Below, piece after piece: positions 1 to 12,444 of a stretch of 64,000 nt of DNA (the stretch's first letter is position 1; each line of letters opens with the position of its first letter). Position numbers and translations under genes: made by a program. Source of the DNA: Mercenaria mercenaria (lineage: Eukaryota > Mollusca > Bivalvia > Venerida > Veneridae); NCBI RefSeq assembly GCF_021730395.1, contig NC_069362.1, positions 85,762,001 through 85,826,000 of the forward strand. The letters run 5' to 3'. Under the pieces are notes generated by a model that had not been told where the DNA came from, searched no databases, and saw only the letters and a program-made list of their open reading frames with translations.

Positions 1-345
1 CCCGACTTGCTTGTGCATGACTTCCAGAAACATACAAATAGCGAATATTTTCCGACTTGTGCATGACTTCAAGACGAACATATTCAGACTTGTGCACGAC
101 TTCCAGAATCATACGTTTAAAGAATGCATGACTTCCAGAACTATACGTTTAAAGAGCATAGTCCAACTTGTGCATGACTTCCAGAATCATACATTTATAG
201 AGCGTATTCCGACTTGTGCACGTATTCTAGAGTCAGACAAATAACAAACATTTTCGGACTTGTGCACGACTTCCAGAATCATACAAATAACGAACATAGT
301 CCGACTTGAGGACAACTTCCAGAATCAAACGAATAACGAACATCT
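1..345. repeat. degenerate minisatellite, about 35-47 bp unit
   Basis: The phrase CTTGTGCAYGACTTCCAGAA recurs about eight times, near 10, 56, 90, 125, 169, 214, 258 and 305. Spacing is 34-47 bp, with an AT-rich variable part between copies. The array is cut by the window edge. Stop-free stretches across it come only from the repetition, and I see no sign of a gene. Confidence 0.85.
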
Positions 346-1100
346 TTCTAAACAATGAATATTATTGTTATTCATTCAGACGATAGCTTGCACGACTTGA
401 TGAACTGTTTGATAACGTGTCGGAACATGATGAAAACCAGTCTTTCAAATGCAGACAATTATTTCTAAACATATATGGTGAAATCGGTTAACTTACACAA
501 TTACTTCTGCTTAACAAAATACAGATGCCATCTAAGAAATCGTTTCAGTGTGTTTAGTAAAAGAAATCAACCTCTTAAAAGAATAATTCAGTGCATTTTC
601 TTTTTTATACATTTTGAAAATATTGAAGAACAGAACAAATTGATTGTTGTTACATTTTAACATAATATAAGATAATAGGTAAGGGTAGATTGCTCGGAAG
701 TACAGAGCACCTAAAACACAGACTCAGAGCCAAGCATTTGCAAAGTAGGCCCACAAAATATTACAGACGGGTTGTTTCAAACATCTAACAAGTACATATT
801 AGTTTATGTGGAATATAGTGAAATATAGATAGCGGGAGAGGAAGTGGTAAAATTGTGGGGGAGGTCGGGGGGGGGGGGGATTTGAAGGGGAAAGAAGAAC
901 AAGGATGAATATACCAAGGGAATGCTACGCGCCTTAATAACAGTCACACTACAACGTAAACCACAAAAGCGCAGACACTCATGTACCAAAATCAAACACA
1001 CAACCACACCAAACTAAATAACATTGAAAACAGTAGGGCATAGTTTATTAAATAAATCTTATGCATATATCATATCAATTGTACAAAATTAAGAAATATT
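346..1100. other. no recognised feature
   Basis: AT-rich DNA. The only distinctive point is a purine-rich stretch at 838-900 with a run of G near 868-880. The short open frames here have no recognisable family signature. Confidence 0.5.
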
Positions 1101-1103
1101 TTA

Positions 1104-1405
1104 TAGCAAAAGAGTGCTTTAACACTATTTATGCACGATGGGCGGTTATACGTTGGGCGTAATAATTTATTTTTTAGAAATTATTTGTAAGACGTATTAC
1201 CGCCCGAGTGTATAAATAGTGTTAAAACATGGTTTTGCTGTAGATTATTTCAATTCTAATATGCCTTTAATCTAAAACAGTAGATAAAATATAGTAGCGC
1301 ACTTTCTTGGTCGCAACAAAAACTTTGACGTCACCGCACGTTAACGTGACGTAATTCTAGCGTTAGCGTGTTTTAACAGAGACAAGCATATTAGAATAAG
1401 GCACA
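1104..1405. mobile_element. adjacent imperfect hairpins (MITE-like)
   Basis: About 60 bp at 1104-1165 are the imperfect inverse of about 1185-1246; both contain AACACTATTTAT and a CGGTTATACG/CGGTAATACG-like core. A second inverted pair follows, with ATTCTAATATGC near 1253 facing GCATATTAGAAT near 1386, enclosing TGACGTCA at 1326-1333. There is no coding potential. Together they look like one or two non-autonomous elements just outside the left end of the Tigger element. Confidence 0.6.
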
Positions 1406-2189
1406 AAGAGGTAATTCGCCCTTGAGTCAAACATTCGCCGTGATCATACGGAGGTCCATATAACGGCAACACCGTTTACAATATGTGGAATGTTCCGGCT
1501 ATTACCTTGGTTTATAGTTAAGTATGTTTTACTACCGTATTTTGGACTAAATATATCAAAGTATTGAAAGTAATCATTAAACTCGTTGTCGCCTTTGAGT
1601 CGAACAAATTCGCCCTTGACTCGATCAGAAGAATCTCACCAATAAAACGAGTTATCTTATATGGAAACAGTACAACAAACCCCTTTATTGATTGGTTTAA
1701 TCGTATCCCATATCAAGGCGCCATTTTCTGAAGTTTCAACAAGTTGTTTCAGCCTCTAAATAACACGAGTTTCAAGAAATTCAAACAGTATCCTTAGCTA
1801 TTTTATAAAGCTATATGCATTAGTGTGATGTATTAGTTACATTTAAACTTACGATAGTACTAAGAGCGTTAGGGGTGATCTCATGTAAAAAATATTGCGT
1901 TTCATGTCCGTCCAGTCCCCGTGTGGCCTAGAACCGCTGGACTATATGCTTAGTTTAACGGTGGGACAGGGTTATAAAACATTGACAGTGGACAAAGCTC
2001 TCGATGAATGCTTCCTGGAGTTCTGACAAGCTATTGAAAGAGAAAGTGGCTATTGCGGAAGGCGCGTTCAAATGCCTTTCTCGGGATTCGAACCAACTAC
2101 TGACTCTTTGTATCCCTTCTTCACGACGATATCCAACTATGAAGACCCATCTTGTTTTGTTAGGATTATGATTTTGGTTTACCTGCTTC

Positions 2190-2290
2190 CGTGGACGAGT
2201 GGTTGTAATAGCATCACTGACACAGGATCTCTCACTGATAGAGGCCCGGGTCATGGGTTCGCGCCCTTGTAATAACCATGTCTCGTTATG
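2190..2290 (+). repeat. tRNA-derived SINE head
   Basis: A box-A-like stretch TGGACGAGTGG near 2192 and a box-B-like GGGTTCGCGCCC near 2256 are spaced as in a polymerase III internal promoter. The intervening arm does not fold as a convincing tRNA, so I call it a SINE head, not a tRNA gene. The opposite-strand open frame across it (1955-2305) is treated as chance. Confidence 0.5.
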
Positions 2291-2520
2291 TGAGAAAGTT
2301 AGCATTTTCTTACAGACGCTAGTATTTGCCCGTACAATGTACGATCTTTAGGTGAACTGAAATTGCAAGAAAGTTGTTGAAAACGGGCGCAAAACTCGTC
2401 GAACCATCAGTTAGAATTTGAGGAGGTATTACATAATTCTCTCAATGGTTACGACTTTGTTTTTTCCTTACATGAATGATAAAATATGGCAAATAACTTC
2501 ACAACTATAATTTATAAACG

Positions 2521-2841
2521 TGAGATTTGAGACATGACAAGGAGAGCACGTGGTATGCTATCAAGTCATTGGAGGGGTTGTACGAAAGAGAATGATACTA
2601 CGACCATGATGATCTATTTCTTCTGCACGTACAGCTGAAGTCATTGGTAACAAAATGTCCATACATCCGCAATATAATTCTAAAGAAAATTAGAGAGTGG
2701 CATGAGGAGGAACTATGTACCGAGGACGTCGTTCCAAAGAGTCACGTCTTTCTTGTCAAGTACATAACTGAATATGTGTCAGAAGAGGAACTGAAAGTGT
2801 TAAACAGACTAGTAGACAATATTAAACAAAATACAAATTAG
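2521..2841 (+). pseudogene. unidentified coding relic, about 105 codons, one in-frame stop
   Basis: In one frame, codons from 2524 to the stop at 2839-2841 read through with a single TGA near 2593. The last 80 codons are rich in charged, helix-forming residues (EWHEEEL, SEEELKVLNRLVDNIKQ). This differs from the leucine- or lysine-biased noise elsewhere. TTTCTTCTGCACGTACAG at 2617-2634 would make a good splice acceptor, so the stop may lie in an intron and the last part may be a real terminal exon. The segment lies inside the left part of the Tigger element, opposite to and downstream of its transposase. I do not recognise the protein. It may be a second transposon ORF, a captured host exon or chance. 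Confidence 0.4.
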
Positions 2842-3131
2842 AGAGTAACGTGTATTTCGTTCTTTAAAGTGCTATAGTTTGAACGATGTGAAACATTTCA
2901 TTGAAACAAACTAGTACTCGTACACAACATTAAACATAAACAAATAACAGAGTAAACTTTATTTCATTTCTTTCTCCTAGTTTCAATCAAGTGAAAGCAA
3001 ATGAAATTTAAACGTCATTCTGAAAATTGTTATTTGTTGTAACTTATTTTTTTCTGATTTTATGTTTACACCTTTCTTTTCTTGTTTTAAGGCTAAGGCC
3101 TTTTCTTTCTGTTCTTTTTTACCAGTCTTTG

Positions 3132-4328
3132 TCACTTTCTTTCTTCAGCCTCTGCTGCTTTTTTTTCTTTTTCCAACTTAATTTTTACTTGTTGACTAAA
3201 AGCCTCGTCAGAGGATATGACAAAATACTGGGCATTTTTCTTGGAATTAGGTTTGTTTGAGAATTGCTGTTTGGGGATTTTAAGTAGAGGATTAGATGGC
3301 TGGGGTACGGCTGCTACAGTGGCGGGCTTATGTTGTTGTTTTCTGTGCATACACCAAGTAGTATACATTGAGTCATTCAGGACTCTACCTGACATGAAAT
3401 CATCTTCATAAATTCTTTTCTTTTCATCTGTTATAGCAGATTCTACCACAGACAATGCCATGTCTGCAGTACATTCAGTGACACTCTCTATGGACTGCTG
3501 ACATGACATTGCATGGGCCTCAGCTGTACAAGTTTGATTGATACCTTGAGCTGCTTCAGAGAGAGGTAAACTGACGTCTGCCAACTGTTCCTCTAGCAGC
3601 TCAAGCATACCATCTTCACTTAATGTTATGGGTAGATTTATAACCTCACTGCCATCATGTATGTCAAGGGACATAATGATCTCATTTGTTTGCGGACTAG
3701 AGGTTAAACTGCTAGTGGCAGTGTACTAGTGGTTAAACTGCTAGTGGCGATGGTACTAGTGGTCAAACTGCTAGCGGCAGTGGTACAAGTGGTCAAACAG
3801 CTAGTAGCAACGACACTAGTGGTCAAACTAATAGTGGCAATGGTACTAGTGATTAGACTGCTAGTTACTGTGGTACTAGTGGTTAAACTGCTAGTGGCAG
3901 AGGTTAAAGTACTATCAGGATTCTCCCTGAATATTGCAGTAGGTGCATTAGGTGCCAAAGGTACATCACCTGACATGACTGTTTCTGTGTAAGTGATATA
4001 AGGTGGTACGGGTGGTTGCACAGCGTCGCTACCAATGGCAGCAGATACCGTGGCTGGTAAATCAGACGCATCGACTGGTTCAGCTTATAATACCCTTGCA
4101 GTATATAACTCTGGTGGTGCATAAGCTAAATCCGGTACAGCCCCCGGGTTGTACGGGCATATACCAGTTGCTAGAAATCCAGATGCTACATTTTCAGCTA
4201 TCATGGACTCTGTCCAGGCTAACTTAAACATCCTGAAAAACTGAGCGTGTCCGACAGTTACCCCCGTTGTTGATGTAAATCTGTGCAGATGATCAGACCA
4301 GCTTGACTTCAGTGCCTCGAAGACGGAC
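3132..4328 (-). pseudogene. pogo/Tigger transposase, third exon (end of catalytic domain plus long tail)
   Basis: A splice acceptor TTTCAG lies at 4334-4329. The following codons give SVFEALKSSW and, later, GFLATGICPYNP, which are the usual signatures just after the third catalytic aspartate in DDE_1 (pogo/Tigger/CENP-B-like) transposases. A TAA at 4085-4087 interrupts the frame. The same frame then runs on through a serine/threonine-rich 10-residue repeat. A one-base loss in the last repeat shifts the frame, and an open 180-codon acidic-then-lysine-rich tail follows to 3132. The tail is longer than in most family members. The lesions indicate an inactive copy. Confidence 0.8.
3688..3905. repeat. 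30-bp coding minisatellite in the transposase tail
   Basis: About seven units of 30 bp, each containing ACTAGTGGTYAAACTGCTAG or a variant, encode a 10-residue repeat of the form SSLTTSTIAT on the minus strand. All units keep the transposase frame except the last, which is one base short. Confidence 0.85.
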
Positions 4329-4451
4329 CTGAAATAGTTAAAATCTATAAATAGGATTTACTATGCTTAAGGCTATAACTCAGTCACCTTAAGTGATAAA
4401 GATGCATACAACTTTTATGTTGAAAGAGTTGACAGCATCATGAACGATCTG

Positions 4452-4525
4452 GCATTATTTATTTATTTATTTATCTATTTATTTATTTATTTATCTATCT
4501 ATTTAGTGATTTATCTATTTATATC
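4452..4525. repeat. ATTT/ATCT microsatellite
   Basis: Tetranucleotide tract of ATTT with interspersed ATCT units, in the last intron of the Tigger transposase. Confidence 0.95.
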
Positions 4526-4614
4526 TCTCTTTTAAAACGGTTTCTAGCAGGTTAATGGTGCCTATGAACAATGCATTCGCGATGTTAAACATTCAGTTTG
4601 ATTAATTATGGATT

Positions 4615-4960
4615 TGTTTTGTTTGTTTGTTTGGTTTGGTTGGGATTTTACGCCGCTTTTAACAATATTTCAGTCATATCGCGGCGGTCAGTTTATGCAT
4701 CTTCCCTGGGCAAGCTTAGATCATCTAAGCGGGTTACCAGTACAATGCTAAAGTACGCAATTAACTGACAACCTGCTTTACAGGAAGATGATTTCGGCTA
4801 ATCTCATGGGTTACAACGCAACACATAGGATCAAAACCACCCACCTGCAGGAATCCAGAGTTAGAAATATTCCAATAATTAGAGCCCATTAGTCGCCTTG
4901 TACGATACACCAGAGACGTTTTGAGAAATTTCTGGAACACGCAGGGCTGTACGGTGGCTG
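4615..4960 (-). repeat. molluscan interspersed repeat (SINE-like body)
   Basis: Starts at GGTTGGGATTTTACGCCGC and continues through a CAGTCATATCGCGGCGG motif into a structured body with ATCATCTAAGCGGG. The layout (simple-sequence tail, then a conserved ACGCCGC...CATAT...GCGG block) parallels the SINE bodies at 33.5 and 62.8 kb but is a different family. No clear tRNA head was found on its right side. A box-B-like GTTCGACTCCC near 5071 may belong to a separate tRNA-derived fragment. Confidence 0.5.
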
Positions 4961-5299
4961 CAATTCTGTTCCCTTTGCCTTAAAAGGAGTCCCTCAGCCA
5001 CAAGGGGCTAATTATGAATTATATACTCAGTACACTTATATGGTTATATTATAATGTGGAGCCGTCATGGCGCGTTCGACTCCCGCCACCGCCATGGTGA
5101 GTGTCCTCTGGTGTGACACTTTAGTTCCACAGTGTCTCTCTCGTATCTTCGGGATTGAGTCTCAAGAGCGATTAATCTAAGTTGCACGAATTTGTATCGC
5201 AATTGAGAATAGATTGAATAGAATAAATGAGTATAATGATATAGTTATATTTTAGTCTGTCACGCAAAACATGTTGATAGGCATGGTTTTATGCTAATG

Positions 5300-5547
5300 A
5301 GTATATCGAAAATTTAAACTATCAAAAGGCTGAGTGAAATGACTCGTCTTGCTGGGTAACTCGACCAAAATTATTCCGGCTTTTCTTGCAGCATCAACAA
5401 ATTTCACTTGATGATGGGAATCATGTTCATCCATAATAAGTACTTGGAGCCGGGCTGGGTCAATGTTTGGCAGAAATGTTTTCGAAAACCACAGTTCACT
5501 TATTCCCTGTTTCGTCCAGCCACTGTCGGAAACGCTCAGCTTGGTTC
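5300..5547 (-). pseudogene. pogo/Tigger transposase, second exon (catalytic core)
   Basis: The acceptor TTATGTACAG ends at 5548. Codons from 5547 continue the split glycine of exon 1 and give SDSGWTKQG, then LIMDEHDSH (second catalytic aspartate) and TSHFTQPFD (third aspartate), as in DDE_1 transposases. The exon should end near 5303 so that QPFD joins the SVFEALK of exon 3. The present GATAGTTTAA fits a donor GATAG|GTTTAA that lost one G. That is an inference from the reading-frame phase. Open frame upstream of the acceptor (to 5710) is intron. Confidence 0.85.
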
Positions 5548-5710
5548 CTGTACATAAAGCATAACTATGTAAAATGAGGTCTAAAAGATGTTTGCTTCCG
5601 ATAACACGCTCAAAATAGATTAAGGTAGGTAGGTATATGTGTTTCTTCTTTGGATTTTTTGGGGTACGGGGTCCTTCAGACATTATGTTTGTGTCAAAAA
5701 ATGAATACAA

Positions 5711-6271
5711 CTATAAGGGTGTTGTGCCGTTTGAGCGTCATTACGTTTAGTTCTAATATCACTGGCCATGTTTAAAGCATAACATTTAACTTCAACATTT
5801 TGTTAAAAAGTTGAAAAAAAATCTCACAGGTCATAAACATATTTAGGATCCGCCCAAAAAGATAGGGTAAGTCGGGATACGAAAACAAACACTTTTCTTT
5901 TAGTCCTTATACAAAATCCAAATAATTACATTATAAAATGAAAAAAAATGCATCTTTAGTCGGGGTATGAGCGTTTGTGGACTGATCATAGTGAATAAGC
6001 TCGAAATACATTAATACACAATGGTATCTCGACAAGTGTGGTATATCCATAAATGTAAATGATAAAAATGAAAGAACAAGTCGTATGGTTAGCACAGGGA
6101 AACATGTATGGTCACATGAGCATGATTCGGGTTATATTCTCCATAGGAAACTGTCGAGGGACGCAATCGAAAGCTGAACTCGAGCAGCGAAATATTGAGG
6201 TGATTGGAAGTCACCTTAACAACTTGTCCATGTAGGATGAAAATGCAATCGAGAATCATATTATAATATTC
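5711..6271. other. part of the large Tigger intron, no further feature
   Basis: AT-rich intronic DNA between the exon 2 acceptor and the inserted repeat that begins near 6272. I see no coding or repeat structure here. Confidence 0.6.
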
Positions 6272-6995
6272 TTTTTCGGCGAACGCCGTCTAAGAACCAA
6301 TTCGTTACCTATGCCACGTGACTTCAGTTTGCAAATCAAACTACTTGATAACGCATTATAGATAATTTATCAAAACGGAAGATTTATGCAACACTCTGCC
6401 TGATTGGACGAGAGTGTCAATTTCTTTCACTCTGTTGATTGTGCTACGCTGAGTGAAATGTAGACGAAGCGTTTATCCTAAACGACGCTGTTCACAGTTT
6501 TAAAGCTAACTTTGGCTCAGTATATTTAGCAAGAATATTGATATATCTCAAAATGATAAGTAAGTTTAATAAATATTATAAAAACCTGTTCAAATACCAA
6601 CATATATCAAATTAAAGAAAGAGCTGAATACGGTCTGCGTATCACATGAATAAGGGTGTGATAAGGGTCTTTTATGTAGAGAAGTGCTTCTTAAAAGATT
6701 TTCCTTGTTACAATTGTCGTCTGTATATGAAAAGGTTTCTTGCTTTTGTGACTTATTCAGATTGCATATTAAAATGAGTACTTGTTTGCTTTGATATATT
6801 TGTTATAAATTATTTAACTGATTTATTATATATGAATATTTTTCTTCAGTATTGTATGCAAATATTGAACTCAGTTGAAATCTGTTTAATCATGTATATG
6901 CTATATAATGACTGAATCTCATTACACTGAAATGAAGGTACATTGCATACAGTTTATCTATGTGATATGACTACGGTCAAACTTTGCTTATGAAA

Positions 6996-9900
6996 TAGTG
7001 CATGTCAATTTGTGGGAATATGGGCCGCCGTGAGAAAAATATTGAGAAATATAGAGACCTATACCACATTGTAGATTGAAGTGAGTTATCGTAATTTCCC
7101 ATGTATCTCTTTCCTGACACGCGACTGGAAAAAGTTATGACGTCATAAATATGGCGGCTTAAGAGAAAATAACAAAACGTAGGCTGCTGAATAATTACAG
7201 GTGACAACGTCTTTGAAAACTATGTTATGATTGCAAAATTGATATATTTAGTGAAGGTAATGTTTATTCTAGCAGATAAAAAACACTTTTATGGAAAAGG
7301 ATGGAATTCATTATGCTTAAAATGAAAAAAGAATATCCATAAATATCAAAAAATAACGAAAACGACTGAATAACGATATTAAATGAGCAAATGTCTACTT
7401 AATGGCGCAGTATGTTCGATTTAAAATAGAAATAGTCTGATAATCTATCACTACAATAGTCGATTAGCATAATTATATGTATCTATATACCCTTGTTATC
7501 TGTATGAGTGTGTCAGATCAGCTTAATGCCCCGACACTGTGGTCAGAACACAAAATCAATAGAAAAAATATCTGTTTCAATTTTAAGAATGCTTTTTCTA
7601 ATGCATTTACACCTTGTTGTAAACTATTTTGCAGTGCAGATTCTCCTATTAAAATTGATAAATCCAATCAATTTATACATGCTTCCCAGTAAAACTAAGT
7701 TAAAGACATCTACGAAAGGAATCAGCAGAAGATTTCTCTAAGAATGTTTCTGTCCACCATACTAGTGGTCTATGATGTCATCGTCGTTTAGCGCTACAGT
7801 ATATTTACGTTTTACAGAAGAAAATTTATAATACTAAAAACTACACCTTGAGTCCTTTCAATTAACAGGATTTGGTCACTAATCACATCCCTTCATTTTG
7901 TATTTTCAAGCAAAGCTCGCATATATGATCAGCAATATTATTTTCGATTCCTTAATTGCATATACAATTAGATTTGCTCGTTTCATAGATAATTTAACCT
8001 CTAATACATGTACCACTTCTAATTTATTAAACCATATAACTTCATGTCGAACTGATATTTACCTCATGTGAAAAAATATTGCGACAAAGTATATGCAGAC
8101 TCTGAAAAAAAAACATTCCCAGAAAAATTAAATCCAGCAATTACAGGATGTGCTGTTCCGTCGTTTCATATAATTCCTTTACTCTTTACACCTACTTACC
8201 AAATAATCCAATGAATTAGAAAGGAACTGCTTTAATTAAACACCTTTTCTCGTGTATTTAATTTCAGTTAAGCCTTTTTCTGCTTGTAACATTGCTAAAA
8301 ATAATTTCCGTGTGAACCTGTGAGGTAGTTTGTCAAAGTATCTCCTTATTAAACGATTTCGGTAAGGGAATGCAGTTTTCGGAGAGATAATAAGTAATCC
8401 ATGAGAACTATTTCTGCCTAGATTGTCGTATGATTTAGAAAACGTTAAACACAGTTATGTGTGGCTACTATATGAAAACTAATTCACGCATTCTTGATGA
8501 AGTTTTCAAATACAAACAATCATTTGTTGCTCGAATAGTTGACATTTTTTATGTCAGGGAGGTGTAGTTTTTAAATGAAACTAACAATTCAAAGACTACA
8601 ATACTGCATCGCTTGGGATTGATATATCTCCATATCTTAAATTTATTTACACTTTCAAGTGAGTTTTTCTCTATTCAGATGGGGATGTTCCCCATACAAT
8701 CTTCTGCAATATATCAGCTTAGATAGCTATCTATTACTAGATACGTAGTTTGTCACAATCAGTTGTAGGTCATGTTGTTTGTCGGTTATATGCGACGTTT
8801 AATAAATACACTTTCCTTAACTTTTATATAATCTTCATATATTTGCAAGAGCGACTTTCAAGAATTCAATGAACGTTATCAATATGTCCTTTTGCAGATA
8901 TACTGCTATTATCAAGTGCAAAAATATTCTACTAAATTTCACGATTGTAATTCAGACTTGTGTGGGGTTTTTTTTAAGTTTAATAGCAATTTAAAAATAC
9001 TTCTATTACTAAGTGTATTAAAACAGTAGTTATTTATCAATTTCAGTGAAAATTTTCACAAATGATGAAATGTTTTATCATATGCGGTTCTGATCCTCTT
9101 ATTTGTTTGGAGATATGTTGCATATTCGGTGTTCATTCTTTTGTCAACTGGATGCTACACTTTCCTCTTTGATCGTGACTAACGAAAGAGGTGGACCACG
9201 CCATGACTGGTGGTTCTTAAAGGCCATTGGGACTGAGCTGCTTTGATATATTTCTACTTTCCTAATTTGTCGGTTCCTTAATAATGTTCTGCTGGTATTC
9301 TGCTTTCTGTAACGGCATGGGGAACATAGGCAAATGATTTGTTAAAAGCTTTAAGAAGATCCCTTGAAAGTATAAAACGCAAGTAATCAAGATAATAGAA
9401 GACTTGGTTTGATTAAGTTTGTTCTGAGAGGTTTAGAAAGGTGAAAAAAATATCATGCCCTTTAGCACCAGCTTAAGCTGAATTATAATATAAAGATATT
9501 TAACGAACTTTATAATACTAAAGGACCAGAGGTTATTTACATATTTAATGTAGATATTTACTCGATCATTTTTGTGTTTCAATTAATAGCGTGCCCTCAG
9601 TTTCCCTTGCGTGAATAAGACACTCAGCAGTCGGGGGATTAAGTTTACGTATAATGTTCTATAACATTACAATATGGTGTAGATATAGAGTGTGAGCATT
9701 ATTGCAAAACTTCTGTTTAAGCACACCAGCATTGTTTTGCAATTGACCGTTCCAAGGCTTTGCCAAACTACGTTCCTTTATTTTACGTTTTAAGCTTTCT
9801 GTCTATCGGCTTTACTTAGTTCATGTATTTATCATGTTTTTACCTATACATGCATTGCTGCAGAGTTTTACGGTTCAAAGATGCGTTGCATTAACATGTA

Positions 9901-10889
9901 TCAGAGTTTATCACAAATCGGATCTGTTGAGAAATATTTTCAGTTTCAGAGAAAGAATGATGAAAGAAAGAAAATGAAATGATTATCCCCTGCCCCTGAT
10001 GCCCCTCCTCCTGCAGTTAGCAAAACATAATTACGGAAAGCCCATAATAAACGTTTAAATGTAGGTTTGATAAATAATATTGTTTATAGATACTTTTGTT
10101 ACCGCTGAGCTGAAGACGAATTAAGTAAAACGCTTTCAGTGTTGATGTCAAGTTTGAATGCATATGATTAACCAGTAATTCTGAGTAATAAAGTCGACTA
10201 TTATGAATCTAACTTTAAGAAAATATCTGTTAAATTTCCATCGGCATAGTCGTCTTGATCGTACTTAAATCTTGTTTAAATAAAATTGCAAACAATACAT
10301 GTAATATGCACATGTTCTAATAATAACAGCATAAACAGTTACTTGTGCCGACATTGATTTGTATTGCATTTTCGACAAAATCCTTTCCTTCTAGGTACTG
10401 ATTGAAACCAGATATTAATAACGTATTTTCCCTTATTGTATGTTATATTTCTTGTAACGTTTGGAAATAATCTTATTTGAGATTCAACGTCATAAGATTA
10501 GTCGAAAATATTTTATTTCAAGAGGTAGAAGCGACATGTAAAAATGCATTGTAAATTAGGTGGGTGGGGTACAAAATAAACAATTAAAATAACTTAAATA
10601 TACTTTCTACAGAGAAAGTGCAAATATAATATATTTGATATGTCCAATTGGCTTGTTTAATAACATCATATCCGATATTATAAGTAATTTTACTAATATT
10701 TTCAATCATTATTCAGCGGTATTAATTTCGTTAACGGTCGCCATATTGATGACGTCATTTCCGGTTCCAGTCGCGGTCTCCAGAAGAGAAACATACATAT
10801 TACTTTTGTCTTGGACCAAGGAATAATTTGGTATATGTGGCTATATTTCTCAACTACTTTCGAGCGGGATTACGAATGGCCGTGGACTA
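6996..10889. mobile_element. nested 3.9 kb element with long divergent terminal inverted repeats
   Basis: The second copy of the host repeat (20305-21765) gives the empty site: TTATGAAACAGAAATA there, versus TTATGAAA at 6988-6995 and AAACAGAAATA from 10890 here. AAA is therefore the probable 3-bp duplication. About 200 bp at each end are inverted copies, sharing TTGAGAAATATAG, CGCGACTGGAA, TGACGTCAT near ATATGGCG, and GCTGAATAAT, at roughly 70-75% by eye. The ends read TAGTG...GACTA. No transposase frame survives. Superfamily is not assignable; 3-bp duplications occur in several. Confidence 0.75.
9140..9810 (+). repeat. dispersed repeat, also present at 53.0-53.5 kb
   Basis: GCTACACTTTCCTCTTTGAT with the following CTGAGCTGYTTTGATAT, and later GACCGTTCCAAGG...GTTCCTTTATT, match 53040-53490 in the same order. 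The copy lies inside the 3.9 kb nested element. The class is unknown. Confidence 0.6.
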
Positions 10890-11732
10890 AAACAGAAATA
10901 TTGAACTAATTACTATTGTATGTTTTGCTTGACCTTCACTTTTTTATAGGTGTGACGTCATTGTCCAAAGATTCATGAATAGCATACGCATTTGTTAAAG
11001 CGGGATCGGTTGGCCTATTTTAGAAATAAATGAAAATAATAAATAAAAAAAATCTTTTAATTGATTTTTTCTCATGTATTCTAATCAAACTTGATTTGTA
11101 GCATCTTTATTAGGCCCGCAGCCAACTTTGTTCAGCTGGGACATTTGACCCCTTTTAGGGGCTGCTGGAGCTAAAACTAGAAATGCCTTTATACAGCGTC
11201 TCATGAACAGCTTAAGATCCTCTTCCAAATTTATTTATATAGGAACTTGGACCCTATTAGGGACCACTATAGCTAAAAGTAGATATGCCTTTCTTCGCAT
11301 TAACCACTAAAATGTAATGGATTTTTATCAAACTCGATGTGTAACAATATCGTAAGGTCCCCGTATTTTGTTACAAAATAGGGACCAATTTAGCTAAAAA
11401 TATAAACACGTTCAATGACCTCTTCTCATGAACCGCTTCATGAATCTTCATCAAACTACTGCTGTAATTATTCGTCTAAGGATAAACGAAACAAAATTGC
11501 AACCCTACGAAACCTTTGCGAAAAATTAAAAGAGAACCATTTAAATTGTTAAAGTGCGGTGTTTAGTTTTGCAATTTGAAAAATGTTAGATGAAAGATGA
11601 ATGTTAGATGAAAAATTCATAAACTTCTTTCCTTATTACAATTCGCCGACCATCATTTTTAAAGATATTTCTTGTTTTCAAGTACTGTAACAGAGTAAAA
11701 GTAAATTGTGATACAGGATTTTTTGCACTTAC

Positions 11733-12444
11733 CTTCTGGAGCATTTTCAGTGCCATAACTTCTAAGGGCTCGGACAGTTTTACCAGGAATGAAAGCATGG
11801 GGTGGTATTACATATCCCGAAGCATTACCACATGCAATTATGGTGACTAGTTCCCTGGGTGAAGATGACTTAGCATGTACCACCTTGGATCCCTTCCTTG
11901 CCAAAACCTTAGGACACTTTGGAGATAAGGACAGACCAGTCTCGTCCATATTCCAAATAAATGGACTTTTGTCTAGTAGACTATTTTCTACTAGGACAGA
12001 TATCAGCTGCGAAAAGTACCTGGAGATACGAAGCCTTGTTATAGACATGTGTCTCCCTAATGCTGTGGGTTCCGCAGTTCTAAGGGAAAATTCGGGGTTT
12101 CTTTGCTTCAAACCCAGCCACCATTTCTCGGACGCAACACTGTTCTTGAAGGTAACACCCTCAGATTTAGCAAACTGTCCAGCAAATCTAAGGAAAGTCT
12201 CTTTGGAAAAGCCGATGCCCATCTCGGCTCTTTGCAATGCATAATTAATCAGCTCTTTCTCTTTGGCTAATGGCAAAAGAGTTGTCTTCCCCCATTTAGC
12301 ACCCATCGTGATCCTTCCGGAAACCCTGTTATGTAGTGTGGTGACTGGCACGCTGTTTTTCTTGGCGGCAGCTCTTATAGATAAGGTTTGTTGCCTAACC
12401 TCTTCTAATGCGCTACATAGCGCCTCTTTCGAATACGGCTTCAT
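11733..12444 (-). pseudogene. pogo/Tigger transposase, first coding exon (DNA-binding and first catalytic Asp)
   Basis: I take ATG at 12444-12442, because a splice acceptor (AAATATAG) lies just upstream and the protein then starts MKPYSKEALCSALEEV, the opening of a Psq-type helix-turn-helix (AAKKNSVPVTTLHNRV). A CENP-B-type second HTH follows (residues about 45-120). The DDE start WNMDETGLS sits near residue 180. The exon ends in phase 1 at GAAG|GTAAGT (11733/11732), and the frame continues exactly into the exon at 5547. All three catalytic aspartates exist across the exons, so decay is confined to the exon 2 donor and the tail. Neighbours: the right terminal repeat begins about 870 bp upstream. 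Confidence 0.88.

Larger units (their letters stand above)
6272..11690. mobile_element. dispersed repeat, copy 1, interrupted by a 3.9 kb element
   Basis: Segments 6272-6995 and 10890-11690 are together the reverse complement of 20305-21765. Shared landmarks include CCACGTGACTTCAG, GAGAGTGTCAATTTC and CAGCTGGGACATTTG. Homology begins at TTTTTCGGCGAACGCCG on the left and stops near CAAGTACTG on the right, just before the exon 1 splice donor, so the repeat lies wholly inside the Tigger intron. Without its insert it is about 1.5 kb. No transposase remains and no clear terminal inverted repeat was found; class unknown. Confidence 0.8.

Noticed and set aside
11789-12244. 151-codon plus-strand open frame.
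   Set aside because: It is the antisense shadow of transposase exon 1, which has clear family motifs.
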